A stretch of DNA of 64,000 bases from Tiliqua scincoides (GCF_035046505.1 NC_089822.1:115151307-115215306), one strand, 5' to 3'; counted from the first letter of the stretch, positions 10,740 to 22,889 are shown. Numbers and translations are program-made. The notes: generated by a model from the sequence alone, not told the origin.

Positions 10740-11730
10740 AGCTCACCCGAGAGGGAGATTCCAGGAATGGTCTGGGGCACCTCTTATAATTCTGTCTCCA
10801 GTCCTTTTCCTTCTCCCATATGCTATGTATTTTATTGAAATGGTCCTCTTGCTTATCTAATACAGTATATCTATCCTCTCTCCTCTTGCACAGTTTTTCT
10901 CTGTCTCTGTGCAGGAACCTGACTCCAGTTCTATTCTCAGCCTTGGGCAGCATAGGCTGAAGGGTGGGGGGAGCTGAGGCGGATGGATCTCAGCAATTGC
11001 ACGCCCCCGCCTGGTATTTGCAGCCATGGGATGAGCTATGCAACTGAAACAGGGACTATAAGTATGTCACCATCCAACAGTTCCTTCCCGAGGAGCAGAA
11101 ATGGACAAAAATGGCCCAGCTAAATATATGCAAGGATGGCATCTTCTTGGAACTGGGAGCAGAATAGGGTTGGTGGATTACAGCAGCAGGGCTCACAGCC
11201 AAGTAAACTAAATGGGATTTATAGTACACATGGCAGCTAAATGGATTTATTGACATGGGGAACCATCTAGTGGCTGTTGCACATGGAAGACTCCCTTCAT
11301 GCAGGAAATTGCGTGAATCCTACATGCAGCTTGCTACAGGGAATGTATGTGTGCAAGTCTATTTGACTGGATTTCTTTGCATTACCCAAGAGTCATGACT
11401 AATTGTGGCTTCTTGGTAAGGACATACTGTGAAATAGTTGCATGTGTGATTCTCACACGTGATTTTTTTCTATAAGGAGGTATGGTCTGTTGTAGTCTTT
11501 GAAGCAGCCCTCATTAATATATATCCTGCCTTTCTTCTGTAGTGAAACTCAAGGTTGTATATATGGGTTTGCAAACAGTCCCCCTTCCATGCACCAATTG
11601 GATCTAAATCTGCATAGCCAGCAAGATGGTTGCTTTGTGTGCCCTAAAATCATGCCAGGAATCAGGAATTGTGGGATCATGCCAGGAATCAGATTGTGGG
11701 ATCAGAAATACCAGTAACCTACTTTAGCCT
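10740..11730. other. No gene recognised upstream of the caveolin
   Basis: A caveolin promoter and 5' untranslated exon may lie here, but no TATA box or CpG island stands out. A small tandem duplication of catgccaggaatcag is at 11652-11691. Confidence 0.4.
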
Positions 11731-11732
11731 TA

Positions 11733-11960
11733 CATAAGAACAGCCCCACTGGATCAGACCATAGGCCCATCTAGTCCAGCTTCCTGTATCTCACAAATGC
11801 CCCAGGGAGCAACAAAGACCTGCATACAAGGCAACAAAAGACCTGCATCCTGGTGCCCTCCCTTGCATCTGACATAGCCCATTTCTAAAATCAGGAGGTT
11901 GCACATACACATCATGGCTTGTAACCCATAATGGATTTTTCCTCCAGATTGTTGTTCTTA
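11733..11960 (-). mobile_element. CR1 LINE 3' end
   Basis: In reverse complement it matches the last 230 bp of the CR1 copy at 43880-44468: ggaggaaaaatccattatg, ttacaagccatgatgtg, caggatgcaggtct and gactagatgggcctatgg. It is 5'-truncated. Confidence 0.85.
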
Positions 11961-12064
11961 TTAAACTATAGTGTTGCACTGACTGCCCTTGAAGATGGTA
12001 GAGAACAGCGACTGGTAAAGTGAAACTTTTTTTAGGTGGGCTCTGATGCTAAAAAGTTGAGGAA

Positions 12065-13048
12065 CCATTGGTCCAGAAGTTGAAGTTAGTGCAGAATGTG
12101 GTGGCCTGCTTTGTTACTGGGATTTGGTGGGTTAAGTCTGCCATGCTGTTACTCTAGCGACTACATTGGCTGTCCATTCAGATCTGAGTCCAATTCAAGG
12201 TGCTGGTGATGACCTTTAAATCCCTATATGGGATGGAATGTATCTTAAGGTCTGCCTTCAAAATCCTGCATGTCTCCTACAACTGTCAGATAGGACTCTG
12301 CTTAGCTACCACTACCATTTGAAGCCAAGGGGATGTCAGCAAGGTGCAGGGCCTTTCCTGTTGTGGCATTTCTATTTAATCCAGTGTTTCTCAAGCTGTG
12401 GGTCAGGACCCACTAGGTGGGATACAGACCAATTTCAGTTAGGTCGCCATTCATTTCAGTATTTTATTTTTAATCTATTAGACTTGATCGTATGTGACTC
12501 CATTTGAGAAAATGTTATAGATGTGTACTTTCAACAGGCTACTATGTATATGCTTTTAACAATGATAATTAATGGGACTCCTGGGTACCTGTGGGTAGGA
12601 TTGCAGCCTAGGATTCTTAAAATTTTTGCTGCATGATAATGTCACTTCTGGTCATGATATCACTTCTGGTGGGTCCTGATAGATTCTCATTCTAAAAGTG
12701 GGTCCTTGTGCTAAAAGTTTGAGAACCACTGGTCTAATCACCTCCAAGAAGATCTGAGGGCAGCCCACTCTTTACATGGTTTCCGACAGGGTTTAAAAAC
12801 ACATCTTGTTTTGCTTGGCTTTTGAAGAGGGAGGATGTTCCTAGGGACCCCTTTTTATTTAGTGTGTTTAGGCTTTACTATATACTGTTTTTATGGTTTT
12901 GTTGCAGGTCTTGTAATCTGCTCCTGTATTGTTTTCAGTTGTTCTTATTTTATTGTAATTTTATATTTTAATTTTTTAATTGTTATGTACCATTTTGAGC
13001 TTTGGCAAGCAGTAGATAAGTCTTTTAAATAAATAAAATAAATATTCC
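12065..13048 (+). mobile_element. L2 LINE 3' end, interrupted by a hAT element
   Basis: Translation near 12160-12240 gives the L2 reverse-transcriptase C-terminal block with HWLP-like LHWLSIQI and FKVLVMTFKSLYGM. After the hAT insertion (12382-12731) the remaining 3' region follows, with gtttaaaaacacatcttg and the end gtaccattttgagctttgg, closing in an aaataaataaaataaata tail. It is 5'-truncated. Confidence 0.8.
12382..12731 (+). mobile_element. Short hAT-type element nested in L2
   Basis: It starts CAGTGTTTCTCAAGCTGTG and ends TTTGAGAACCACTG. The flanking 8-mers are atttaatc (12374-12381) and gtctaatc (12732-12739), six of eight identical. Same family as 19704-20003 and 53816-54148. Confidence 0.85.
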
Positions 13049-13049
13049 C

Positions 13050-14130
13050 TTTGATGCAGTAGGTAAACAATCATTTTATAATACAACAGAAAATGAAATG
13101 TTTAGATCAAAATAACAGTTAAAATACTGTTAGCTATACCAAGCTCCTTTTAGAACAATGTAGCATGTTTCTTCCAGAAGAATGCTCAGGTTCAGACTTT
13201 GGTGGACCATCAGTACGTGACTTTGCATGCCCTCATAGTTCTTATCTGATGCTTATCTGATAAGCATGATCACATCCAATGGTAGACCATAGGATACACT
13301 GTGTAGAACACAGGGAAGAGCTGATCTCTTGGTTCCCTACCCTGATCAATACTATGTGTCAGTGACGGGCACAAGAGTTCCACTGTGGTGTAAATATAAC
13401 ATTTCTCTTCAATCTATGTGGATTACATGGCTACATTACTCTAGTGGGAGTACATATCCTCACCTGTGCACCTTTGCATTCCCACACCAGTGGTATGCAC
13501 AATAGGTACACATCAATGGGTCCAGTCTTCCATCTATGCAACCTATATGCATAATATATTATGCAGGGAGGTGAAACCAGACAGGGCCTCTGAGAGGAAT
13601 TTTATCAGGGGGTGCAAAGTTTATTTGGGGCTCCATCCCAAAGCGGGAGAGAGTGGCAAAGGGGTGGGAAGAATGAGGGTAGAGATGAGCAAAACAGGCC
13701 AGGGAAGAGTGACAACAGCCAGAATAGTCTTTAGAACCCAGGTCTACCAGGCTTCCCAATGAGGAGCCCAAATCTACCTGCCCGGGTGGTGGTGACAGTC
13801 AGGTATACTGCAGATACTTGCCTATAAGTTGATCTCACAGAGAAGTCAAGGGCAGGTTTCGAGCCAAAAAATCATGGAATTTTCTATGACCCTTGGATAA
13901 GTCAGGGATTAAATTTAGGGGGGGTGTCTGACTATAGTTTTGTCTGATTTTACCTGAGGCCCGATTCTGAAAAATAAACTACTAGTAATTGTTACCTAAG
14001 AGCAGTACAATCTCTAATTTATGAAAAATATAGTAAAAGATGATAAGAAACATTTTTATCCTTTTACAATTCTGGTCTTCGCCACCTTTTTGTAAACACT
14101 ATCAGCACTGTAAACAACATACCAGTAAAA
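13050..14130. other. No gene recognised
   Basis: There are only short frames on both strands and no identifiable repeat of any length. Confidence 0.45.
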
Positions 14131-14614
14131 CAGTGGTTCCCAACCTGGAGTTCATGAACCCCCAGGGGTACTCAACAGGACCTTTAAGGGTACTTGAAAA
14201 GGAATGGAATAATGGCAGAAAAAGGCAGGTAGTGCTCCAGAATGCCTTGCAGGGCCAGCAAGGCAGGAAGGGAGGTAGCTAGCTGGCTGTGAAAGCCCCA
14301 CCAATAGCTAGTTTTTGGTCATCAATTCATGTATGAATCAGTGATTGAAAACCAGTACAGTAAAAAAAGCTGAAACAAAATATGGAAAGTGATCACTCAC
14401 CCAGAATTTCTCAGGACACTTCTGGTGCAAAGGCATAGTCTTCACTTCTTCAAACAGATAAAAAGAGAAACTACTGTGATGAATACATGAAGTATGGATT
14501 TTCATATAGAGATGAGGGCTTATATTATTAATTACATTTTGCTAAAATGAAAGATACAATTTATGGAAATAGGCTGCCAAGGGATATGCAAGTGAAAAAG
14601 GCTGGGAACCACTG
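14131..14614. mobile_element. hAT-type element, 484 bp
   Basis: It starts CAGTGGTTCCCAACCTGGAG and ends GGCTGGGAACCACTG. The flanking 8-mers cagtaaaa (14123-14130) and caggagaa (14615-14622) agree at six of eight positions. There is no transposase frame. Confidence 0.8.
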
Positions 14615-15276
14615 CAGGAGAACCAGGAATCAAATCCACCTTTAAGGTGCCTGGTGTGTTAAGCCAGAAGCTCTACCTATAACACACAACTTATAACACA
14701 TAACTGGGATTCAAGTCACAGCAGAGAGATGAACAAATGCAATCCTTTTTACTATAGCCTATAACTGCAATCCTTTTTACTCAGAAGTAGACCCACTGCT
14801 TTCCATGGGTGGTTATTCTTAAGTAATGGTGCACTGAACTGTAGTCTGGGACTTTGCTTCAAATGGAAAGGAGGATCTCATCCTGGTGTTTAAAAAGCAG
14901 ATCTCTGCCAAATGCAAGCATTTACATAATGGAATGGTTGAGCCCTTGTCTCTGGAAGAGAATAAAAGGTTGACTTTGGCTGGAATTTCCCAGGGTGGTT
15001 ACCATAGGAATTAACAGCCCTCTAATGATCTCTGCATTGCTTCTAATGATGAAGGGGTGCCTGCCATTTGAAATGCAACTGCTTGAAATGAGACTCAGGA
15101 CAGGATGCAGTTGAAAAGCTCTGCCCTCTGATTGACCTCGGAGATAAGGTGAGGTGATAATTTAAGCTTGATTACTTGGCAAAAAATTCTCACCCTGTAG
15201 GCGAGTATCTATAAGTATCTAAGGTAGTAACACAGAAAACCAAACACTCTCCTAAGTCTCTCTAAAACCTTTAAAG

Positions 15277-15501
15277 CAGTGATTTTCAATCTTTTCCATC
15301 TCATGGCACACTGACAAGGCATTAAAATGGTCAAGGCACACCACCAGGTTTTTGACAATTGACAAGGCACACCATGCTGCCAATGGGGACTCACATCTTC
15401 TATTGGTCCTATTAATAAATGACCTTCCCCCAAATTCCTGTGGCACACGTGTGGACCACGTGTGCCACAGTGTGCCACAGCACAATGGTTGAAAATGGCT
15501 G
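15277..15501. mobile_element. hAT-type element, 225 bp, exact 8-bp target duplication
   Basis: It starts CAGTGATTTTCAATCTTTTC and ends TGGTTGAAAATGGCTG. It is flanked by exact copies of ctttaaag at 15269-15276 and 15502-15509. It contains the motif ggcacacgtgtggaccacgt. A fragment of the same family lies at 31819-31920. Confidence 0.9.
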
Positions 15502-15815
15502 CTTTAAAGTATAGAAAATCATTGCAGATATTTAGCATCAGGATATTTATGCTCACACTAGAATGGAAAGTGTCCTGGTTGCACCAAAACTGTTTGCATC
15601 TGATGCTCCACTTGGTGGTGATATTAAGCCATGCACAGAACAAATTTGTTACTTTAATTTCCCTACAAACAGTAAAACTGTGTTTCTCTGCCTTCCTCTA
15701 AGAACTGATGCTAAGCCAGGTAGACTGAAGTTATGTTTTACCTCCTACTCATTATGCTTAAGGTTCATCTTTACAGAAGCCTGTACTTCAAACCTTTAAC
15801 TCTGAAACTATCAGG

Positions 15816-17410
15816 CAGTGGCGTCACAAAGATATGCGTCACCCAGTGCAGGAGGCAGCACATCAGCCCCTAATGCACTAAGGGAGTGCGGGGGGTGCGG
15901 ACCACACAGGTGATACACACTGGAGCGGTGATGCGCACTGGAGTGATGATGCGCTAAAATCACGGTGGTTAGGAATAATACCATCATGTTATATGCTGTT
16001 GGATGTGGAATTTACAGTTGAATGCAATTAAATAAACCAGAGTGAAATATCTCCTTTCTATCAAAAGTTATGGCCAAAAAACCGAAAACAAAAAATGTAT
16101 GGAGCGTTATGGAAAGTGAAACTGAGCGTTTACTCATGAGTAGATGAACTTGCCTGAGTTCGCCAGAAAGGGCAAGCTGAGAGGAATCAAATGACACTAG
16201 AATGGTCTCAATCCAATGTACACAGCCCCCAAAAAACACCCAAGAAGGAGATCCCTCCCTCCAAGCTGGTGAATGTATTGAGCCATATGGAAAGCGAAAC
16301 TAAGTCACAGGGTCGAATTTATTTGCAAGTAAGCAAATGTGCCTTGGCTCTTGGTCAGGTCAGTCAAAGTGGAAAGCAAGGCCACCAGAATGGTCCCGAT
16401 TTGATGAACATGGAGCTCAACAAATGTTTCAGAAGGCAGCCCCCCCCCCCCCAAAAAGGGTTAAAAAAGAGGCTTCAACTAGTATGGTGAAATTTTTTTA
16501 TTTTTTTGACTTGCAAAGCCAGGTGGATCCTGCCAGTGATATGGGTTATACCAAAGTTAAATTGAACTGATCACTGGCTAGGGCTGAAAACCTTACTGAT
16601 TTTTAGGAAGTGGGGTATTGCAGGCAGGCTACAGAGTAAATTCACTTTGTGGAACAGGGCTGGTTTCCCCTTATTTAATTATTTGTTTTACTTTATTTTA
16701 ATTATGTATAATTTATTTTAATTTGCTTGATGATGTCTCTTGAGGCAGAGGTCTGGTCTGCCCAGCATTCAAATGCTAGGTACCTGGCCTCCCCACAGGG
16801 AAAGGGATCTCAAGGTAGAGGCCAGGTCTACCCATAGCTTTGAGCAGTCAAGGGCAGGGCAGTGGGAGCAGAGTACTGGGTAGGGCTGAAAATTTCACTG
16901 ATTTTTCTTTTTGTGGACAGGGGTATTATTATAGGCAAGCTACAGAGAAAATTCACTTGGTGGAACAAGATTGGCTTCCCCTTATTTAATTATTTGTTTT
17001 ACTTTATTTTAATTATGTATAATTATTTATTTTAATTTGCTTGATGATGTCTCTTCCAGCAGGTCCAAGACAGACTGTCATTCTAGAAGTACTCTAGAGG
17101 TCTGAGTACTAAAAGTTTGAGAACTGCTGCAATAAGCTGTTAGTAAGTTGACACCCGGGGGAGGGGGCATGACACTACTAGTGACCAAAATCACAGTTTG
17201 GAAGAATAATACCATCATGTTATATATCAATCAATGTGTAATTTCATGCAGAATACAATGAAACAAACTGCGTTGAAATATGTTTTCTATCAAAAGGTAC
17301 AGCAGAAAAAAACCAGTGGGGGCGGGGCAATGTTACATTGCCCGCCCATCACCCAGGGTTTTGCCCTACCCACTGCATCTGGGTGACGCACTGGGTGACA
17401 GAAACCCTAG
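15816..17410 (-). mobile_element. Composite hAT-like repeat, family with CAGTGGCGTCAC ends, rearranged copy
   Basis: It starts cagtggcgtcac. It then carries, in reverse order relative to the copy at 48291, the blocks atcatgttatatgctgt, atggaaagtgaaactgagc, two modules with tttactcatgagtag and ggccaccagaatggtcc, a poly-C run and the AT-rich part ending gatgatgtctct. This AT-rich part occurs twice (16573-16740 and 16877-17054) around the 134-bp segment at 16738-16871. Low-quality frames inside are not genes. Confidence 0.75.
16738..16871 (+). repeat. 134-bp segment almost identical to 22186-22319
   Basis: I count two mismatches over 134 aligned bases with no gap. The flanks differ: here the segment sits between two copies of an AT-rich block of the composite element, whereas at 22 kb it lies inside what looks like a CR1 3' region. 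See findings. Confidence 0.9.
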
Positions 17411-17439
17411 TTTGTGATGCAAACTATGCCTGATGCATC

Positions 17440-17705
17440 TCCTCCTGTGCAATGGGTGTGGCAACCCCCTGATCAGTGGGCATGGTGATGCACTATTATC
17501 CCATCCTGCTAGTTTTTTGGCTATAACTTTTGATATAGTAGAAATAATATAATATAATAACTTTTGATATAATAGAAATATTTCAACGTGGTTTATTTTA
17601 TTGCATTCTGCATGAAATTACAGATCGAATGATGTATAACATGATGGTATTATTGGAAAATACTAAGTTTTTAAAATTTTTGACCGTAGTAGTGTCACCC
17701 AGAGA
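17440..17705 (+). mobile_element. Second, inverted end fragment of the composite hAT-like family
   Basis: It repeats, in the opposite direction, the end block also seen at 32340-32490: gttttttggctataactt, gcatgaaattacagatcg, ataacatgatggtattatt and gtgtcaccc. A small internal tandem duplication of aacttttgatataatagaa lies at 17525-17580. Confidence 0.7.
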
Positions 17706-17709
17706 CATA

Positions 17710-18028
17710 TCCAAGAAACACCCAAAAGAGTGACATACAGCATGACACAGCTTGAGAGAAATTAATGCCTCATTAGCATCCCTGCAAAAACCAAAGCAGC
17801 AGCCTGCACTCCCCTCTTGTCTAGAACTGGAATTTTTTTTTTTAATCTTTCACAAAAGATGACATTTTTGCAGTTTGTGAATAATCATATACTGAAAAGT
17901 CAGTTCCCTTGGATTACAATGTCCTGGAACAGAAGATCAACCTTTATGAGGGGAATAGAAAGGAAGAAAAAAAGGGGAGGAGACATAATTTCTCTTACAT
18001 GTGTGACTGAGTAAAGCAGCCACACGAC
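17710..18028. other. No gene recognised
   Basis: Unassigned sequence between the composite element and the GC-rich repeat; nothing identifiable. Confidence 0.45.
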
Positions 18029-18575
18029 TAACTAGGAGTACAGTCCTAACTTTGGCTTGGGCTGGCGCAAGTCTCTTGCGCCGGCCCAGGAGGGTTGCAA
18101 ATGCATATTTATGCCTCCTTGAGAGTTGGCTGAGCCAGTGCAGGGACAAGCACCGGCCTGCAGAGGTTGAATTCAGGCTCTGTGCCAACTTGGGCAGGGA
18201 GGGTTGTGTTGGCTGAGCTCAGCCAATGCAAGGGTCTGAGGAGGGTGGGGAGGAGGCCGGAGAGAGGCATTCCAGGGCGGGGGAAGGGCAGGGTGTGGGT
18301 GGGGAGCGGGAGGCGGGACTAGGACTCAGCTGTTATGCTGGATCCCAACCCTGTTCTCAGAGCAGCACAGAACAGCTTCAAGCTGCTCCGCTCTCCTCAA
18401 ACTTATGCCACCTCCTGAGGTGGCGCAAGTCTGAGAAGACCCACTAGGGCTTGTGATTGGGGCAAAGTTTCTCCTTGCCTCCGGCTGAGCCACTTCCGGT
18501 ACCAATCTTGTGCTGGATACAAAGGCCCCCTGGCCTGCCTGTTCCAGTGCAAGATAGAATTACGCCACACCATGA
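18029..18575 (+). repeat. GC-rich interspersed repeat, copy 2
   Basis: It shares with copies 1 and 3 the blocks gttatgctggatcccaacc, cagcttcaagctgctccg, gtggcgcaagtctgag, aaagtttctccttgcct and tgttccagtgcaagatag. Its left part, with ctggcgcaagtctcttgcgcc, is a short palindrome. Confidence 0.7.
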
Positions 18576-18580
18576 CTAAC

Positions 18581-18673
18581 AGCCCAATCCTATGCATGTG
18601 TACTCAGAAGTAAGTTCCATTGTAAGTCATTGGAGCTTACTCCTAGGTAAGTGTGTATAGGACTGCAATCTGA
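18581..18673. repeat. Palindromic CAATCCTATGCA element
   Basis: The arms agcccaatcctatgcatg and gtgtataggactgcaatc surround actcagaagtaagttcc and gagcttactcctaggtaag. It can form a near-complete hairpin. Confidence 0.75.
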
Positions 18674-18674
18674 G

Positions 18675-19520
18675 GAGATGGGTCCAGCTGAACTGCCCCA
18701 CTGGTGCTACCTTAGTCCTAATCTCTCCTCAGCTGTGAAGTGTGCTAAAAGGGTCCCCCCATTCTGTCTACATGACAGTCAGAAAAGAACTAATTCCTTA
18801 AAAAGAAAGGGGGTGCCTGGAATTTGCAGCCCACATTCTGTACCAGATGGGTGCACCCACCAACCAGGAACGGGGCTACCAGGGCCGGGGCTTGAGCATT
18901 CCATTTCTTTCCATGTTTCCTGGCCAGTTGGAGTCCCAACTCTCAGGAAACCATGTTCAGAGCCTGGAGTGCCCCCATGCCCAGCCAGTGGTGCCTTTGC
19001 GAGCCACTCCTAGCTGCCATTCATCCTCCTCCTCCCCCCAGGCAAAAGGTGCTTCCTGGGCTGGCTGGAGTCCCAACCCAACTCCTGGGAAACCAGGCTG
19101 CCAGGACTCACCTGAAGGTTCAAGTTGAAGAATGGAGGTGTCAGGTGGCATGGTGCCTCTGCTGCAAACGTAGCCATGGCCAGCCAGAGCTGTGTACAAT
19201 CTGAAGCCCACCATGAGACTGCACACACACACACGTGCCCACTTTACAATGCACCTGCAAGCCCCAACCCTCCCCTGCTTCCCTTTCAAGCTTGTCTGGG
19301 CACTCACATGTGCCTATTGAATGTGATGTGCTGCCATTTTTGGTGCCTCTACAAATGGCACTTAGGGCAGATCCTCATCTGGTGTCATTCCCCCTTGGCG
19401 AATCACTCCCCCCAGACATAACACCTGGTGTGGCCCTCATTCCCTGCATCCCCCTAGCAATGCCAGTGCTATCAAAAAGAGGGTATGACATGGTGCAGAG
19501 GAACTCCATGTTGGCATGAC
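18675..19520. other. No gene recognised
   Basis: A GC-rich stretch with frames of about 120 codons at most and none with a conserved domain. A short (CA)n tract occurs at 19220-19234. Confidence 0.45.
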
Positions 19521-19529
19521 ACTTTGTAG

Positions 19530-19660
19530 TGTTTCCAGAGGGAAACTGTGTTAGTCTGCTCATACATCTGATGAAGTAGACTGCAGTCCACAAAAGCTTA
19601 TGCTGAAATACACAAGTTCATTGTTTAGGGTGCTGCAAGACTCCTTGTTGTTTTTACCTT
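19530..19660 (+). repeat. Old amniote interspersed repeat with CTGATGAAGT/CCACAAAAGCTTATG core
   Basis: The string ctgatgaagtagactgcag followed by ccacaaaagcttatgctg and gtgctgcaagactccttg is a very common interspersed repeat in reptiles. I cannot name its class with certainty. Confidence 0.5.
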
Positions 19661-19703
19661 GTATTGTGATGACAATGTAGTCTGCACTGAAAATGGTCCA
19701 GCG

Positions 19704-20003
19704 CAGTGTTTCTCAAAGAGTCAAGAGCCAATTTCAGGTGGGTCCCCATTCATTTCAATATTTAATTTTTAGACTTGATGCTACCATGGTATGTGACTGC
19801 ATTTGGGGAAATGTTACAGACCTGTACTTTTTAGCAAGCTACTGTGTATATTTTTTTAAACTATGATAGTAAATGGAACTTACATTGTTAAAAATTTTCT
19901 TGCTTGATGATGTCACTTCTTGTCATGACATCACTTCCAGTGGGTTCTGACAGATTCTCATTCTAAAAAGTGAGTCCTGGTGCTTAATGTGTGAGAACCA
20001 CTG
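19704..20003 (+). mobile_element. Short hAT-type element, exact 8-bp target duplication
   Basis: A 300-bp element from CAGTGTTTCTCAAAGAG to GTGTGAGAACCACTG, flanked by exact gtccagcg at 19696-19703 and 20004-20011. It is the cleanest copy of the family also at 2005, 12382, 35386 and 53816. Confidence 0.93.
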
Positions 20004-20011
20004 GTCCAGCG

Positions 20012-20980
20012 TTTGTCCCTTTTCCTAAGTATATGAATCAGCACTGCTGGAAAGGCCATTTATGAGAAACCTGAATCAATTTTGTGAGACTACAGTGCAA
20101 CAAAATGATGCAGTGGAGCCATGCAATGCAACACTGAGAGACAATATACTCGTAGGAGTCCAAAGCAAGGCAAGTCTAGGGTTGTTCCACTAGGCAGAGT
20201 GAGGCAGCTGCTTTGGCGAGTTAGTATGGGGCTCCATAAAAGGGCAACAGATTATCAGTTACGGGAACACCATTTGTATTTTCTGTCTCAGGAACCAAAA
20301 TGTCTTCGGCTAGCTCTGTGTAAGGGAGTGTAAGTTCTCTGCTGATAATCATGCCTAACATAAATCTTGCAGGTTAGGCTGGTGGTGAGCTGCAGATGTG
20401 GAAGAGAAGGAAACATGGCATGGAATGGTAGGGCATTAGGACCCAGAGGGTCTTGCCTAGGTTCTACCTGCAAATTGGAGTGAGAGCTATGTGTGACCAG
20501 CTGGGAAGGCTGGAGATGTGGACTCTGGGAGCAAGTGTGTAAAGGGAGAGTAGGCAAACTAGGAGAGGAAAGTGAAGCAGCTGCATGATGAGTGGAATTC
20601 CTACCTAAGCATTTGTGGAAATGAGAATTTGAAAGAGCCAAGAATGTTTCTCCAGAACCCCACATCTCTCTCTCTCATTTGGAGGGCTGCAATTCCACCT
20701 CTCCCTTTTTTGAAAGAAAAGCTTCCAAGTCTATTGCTGTAAACGTTATATTTCTTTTTTCCTGTGGGCAGATGGTTAGTTTCCATCCCTTGTGAAAATC
20801 TGGACTCTTATGTTACACATACACACACAACTAGTTATAAAGCTGTAAGACTTTATTGTTGTAGGATGTGTATTCATTATTCAGGCAATTGTTTTTTTGA
20901 GTGTGCTGTGTAGAGCAAACTATACTTTCATTACTGAAAAATGTTATTCAGAATGTATAGAACTCACAATGTTTCTGTAT
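20012..20980. other. No gene recognised
   Basis: No conserved frame and no clear repeat, apart from an acacac run near 20816-20830. Confidence 0.4.
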
Positions 20981-20989
20981 GCTGTATAT

Positions 20990-21640
20990 CTGTATGCTGA
21001 TGACACAATGACAAAGACTTTGTTCTCTTGATAAGCAGCATTTACATGTATGGCTCAGTTTAGTGCTATCTCTGGTTCAAAAATTAGAGCTCAAAAATCA
21101 GATTTCTTTGCTTTCAATATTTCACAACAAATTAAAGACCAGAAACAAATAATTTTCATATCCAAAGGACAGATTCTGTGAGATATCTAGGAGTAAAGTT
21201 ATTTGTAGCCTCTGTGATTTGCTGCCATTTAATATATACTTCTTTTCAATTAGGTGAGATGAGATTTTATTAAGTGGTCTACTGCCGGTATTTTCTGGCC
21301 AGGTGGAATTGCTGCTATTAAAATGAATATCATAGCAAGAGTTCTGCTTATGTTTGAAAATATGTCAACAGCTGTATCTTTCACTATCTTAAAGAACTGG
21401 TAGCTCTTAAAATCAGTTTTGGCTGGGAAAAAGGCAAGAGTAGCTATGGCCACACTGGGGAAAAAAAGTTTGGAAATGGGACCATGAGTGTCCCAAATAC
21501 AGTAAAGTATTACTATATTGCTACAGGTGCCATTTAAAGATAGTCGCCAATGGCTAAATACACCTGCATAAATGTCCTGGTATCTTCTAGAACAGCATAG
21601 CAGTACCATTCTTCCTTGGTACAGTGCAATAAAAGAAAAA
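20990..21640 (+). mobile_element. L1 LINE remnant (reverse transcriptase C-terminal part)
   Basis: Plus-strand translation at about 21265-21390 gives IKWSTAGIFWPGGIAAIKMN followed by IIARVLLMFENM. This corresponds to the L1 block around W..L.LSWFGRIAAIKMNVLPR with the usual spacing. Upstream, YLGVKL can be read around 21185. Several frame changes separate the conserved pieces, so it is an old, dead copy. The minus-strand frame at 21250-21723 is a shadow. Confidence 0.75.
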
Positions 21641-22049
21641 AGAAAAAAAGACAAGACTTTAAAATGTTCAATAAAGTACAACACTTGTGTTTTTGTGGCA
21701 GTGACAGTATGGGACCAATTCAAAGAAACTACTGTCCTTCCATTTCCGTTTACTGTTTCTTATATAAAATGAGAAATATGTACTAGGAGGACATCTTTCA
21801 CTTTGCATAAGATGTGGAGTGTTTAGCGTTGTTGATGCTTTCACTATAAAAGTTGTCTACAGCTGAATGAAATAACTCATTTGCTAGATGGAACTGTTCT
21901 GCTGAGGTTACACTAGTTTCAGCTAAGAGTACATGGAACAGAGTTTAAGAATAGAACACTGAATTGTAAACTTTCTTTATTTGAGTCCGTAATATACAAC
22001 AGGTGGAACTGGAAAATGCATTTTGATATAAGGTGGTGATGGTCACTAT

Positions 22050-22403
22050 CTTGGATGGCTTTAAAGATGACTAGACAAATTCTTGGTGGACAGGTCTGTT
22101 ACTGGCCCCAGGTGCATGCCATAATGGGATGTCAGTGTACCTGTCCTGTCAAATGCTGCGTAGACCTGGCTTCCTCTGTGGGGAATCTTGAGGCAGAGGT
22201 CTGGTCTGCCCAGCATTCAGATGCTAGGTACCTGGCCTCCCCACAGGGAAAGGGATCTCAAGGTGGAGGCCAGGTCTACCCATAGCTTTGAGCAGTCAAG
22301 GGCAGGGCAGTGGGAGCAGCCTGCCCTGGGTACCATTATATATGCCATGGGGTTCCTGGATTAAGTGGGTGTTTTTTTCTGATTCAGCAGGGCTTATGTT
22401 CTC
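22050..22403 (+). mobile_element. CR1 LINE 3' end (second subfamily)
   Basis: It begins ggatggctttaaagatgac and tagacaaattcttggtgg, the usual CR1 C-terminal DGFKDDTNSWW-like region, and ends ttctgattcagcagggctt/atgttct. The 134-bp segment shared with 16.7 kb is within it (22186-22319). Confidence 0.65.
22186..22319 (+). repeat. 134-bp segment almost identical to 16738-16871
   Basis: Two mismatches in 134 bases with the distant copy. Here it forms part of a continuous CR1-like 3' region, which makes this locus the likelier source. Confidence 0.9.
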
Positions 22404-22418
22404 AGATATACTCTATAC

Positions 22419-22847
22419 CACTGGTTCTCAACCTGTGGTTCATGGACCACAAGTGGTCCACAAGACCCTTAGAAGTAATCTCTAAGGACTCAGGGGGAAA
22501 AAAAGATTGTCTTCAATCACTTCCAGCTTCTTGCCGAGGGAGCGCTCCACCACAGATCACCAGAGAGGGTGGAGAATGGACTGCCCACAGCCACAGCAGG
22601 CATTGAAGTCTCTAGTAGTCTGCGGGAGAGCGCTCACTTGGGAGACACTTCCACAGATCACCAGAGAGGGTGAAGAACAGACCCCCTGCAGCCACTCATC
22701 TCTATTAACAATAAAATCTCTAATAAATCTTCTCTAATCATTATAAATTTAATTGTATTTTTTATGTGAAGGGGATTGCATGTGGTCCACAACAATTCCA
22801 ATTTTTGTCTTAGTGGTCCATAGGCTCCTAAAGGTCAGGAACCACTG
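22419..22847. mobile_element. hAT-type element with internal tandem block
   Basis: It starts CACTGGTTCTCAACCTGTGG and ends AGGTCAGGAACCACTG. The flanking 8-mers are ctctatac (22411-22418) and ccctatac (22848-22855), seven of eight identical. Inside, a block with agatcaccagagagggtg occurs twice, about 110 bp apart. Confidence 0.85.
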
Positions 22848-22889
22848 CCCTATACCTTTTGGGATTTATATTAAATAAAAAGAAAGAGA

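Noticed and set aside
15209-15643. 144-codon minus-strand frame
   Set aside because: Much of it overlaps the hAT element at 15277-15501 and it has no conserved domain.
21250-21723. 157-codon minus-strand frame that looks membrane-protein-like
   Set aside because: The plus strand reads as L1 reverse transcriptase with IAAIKMN; the hydrophobic minus-strand frame is its antisense shadow.
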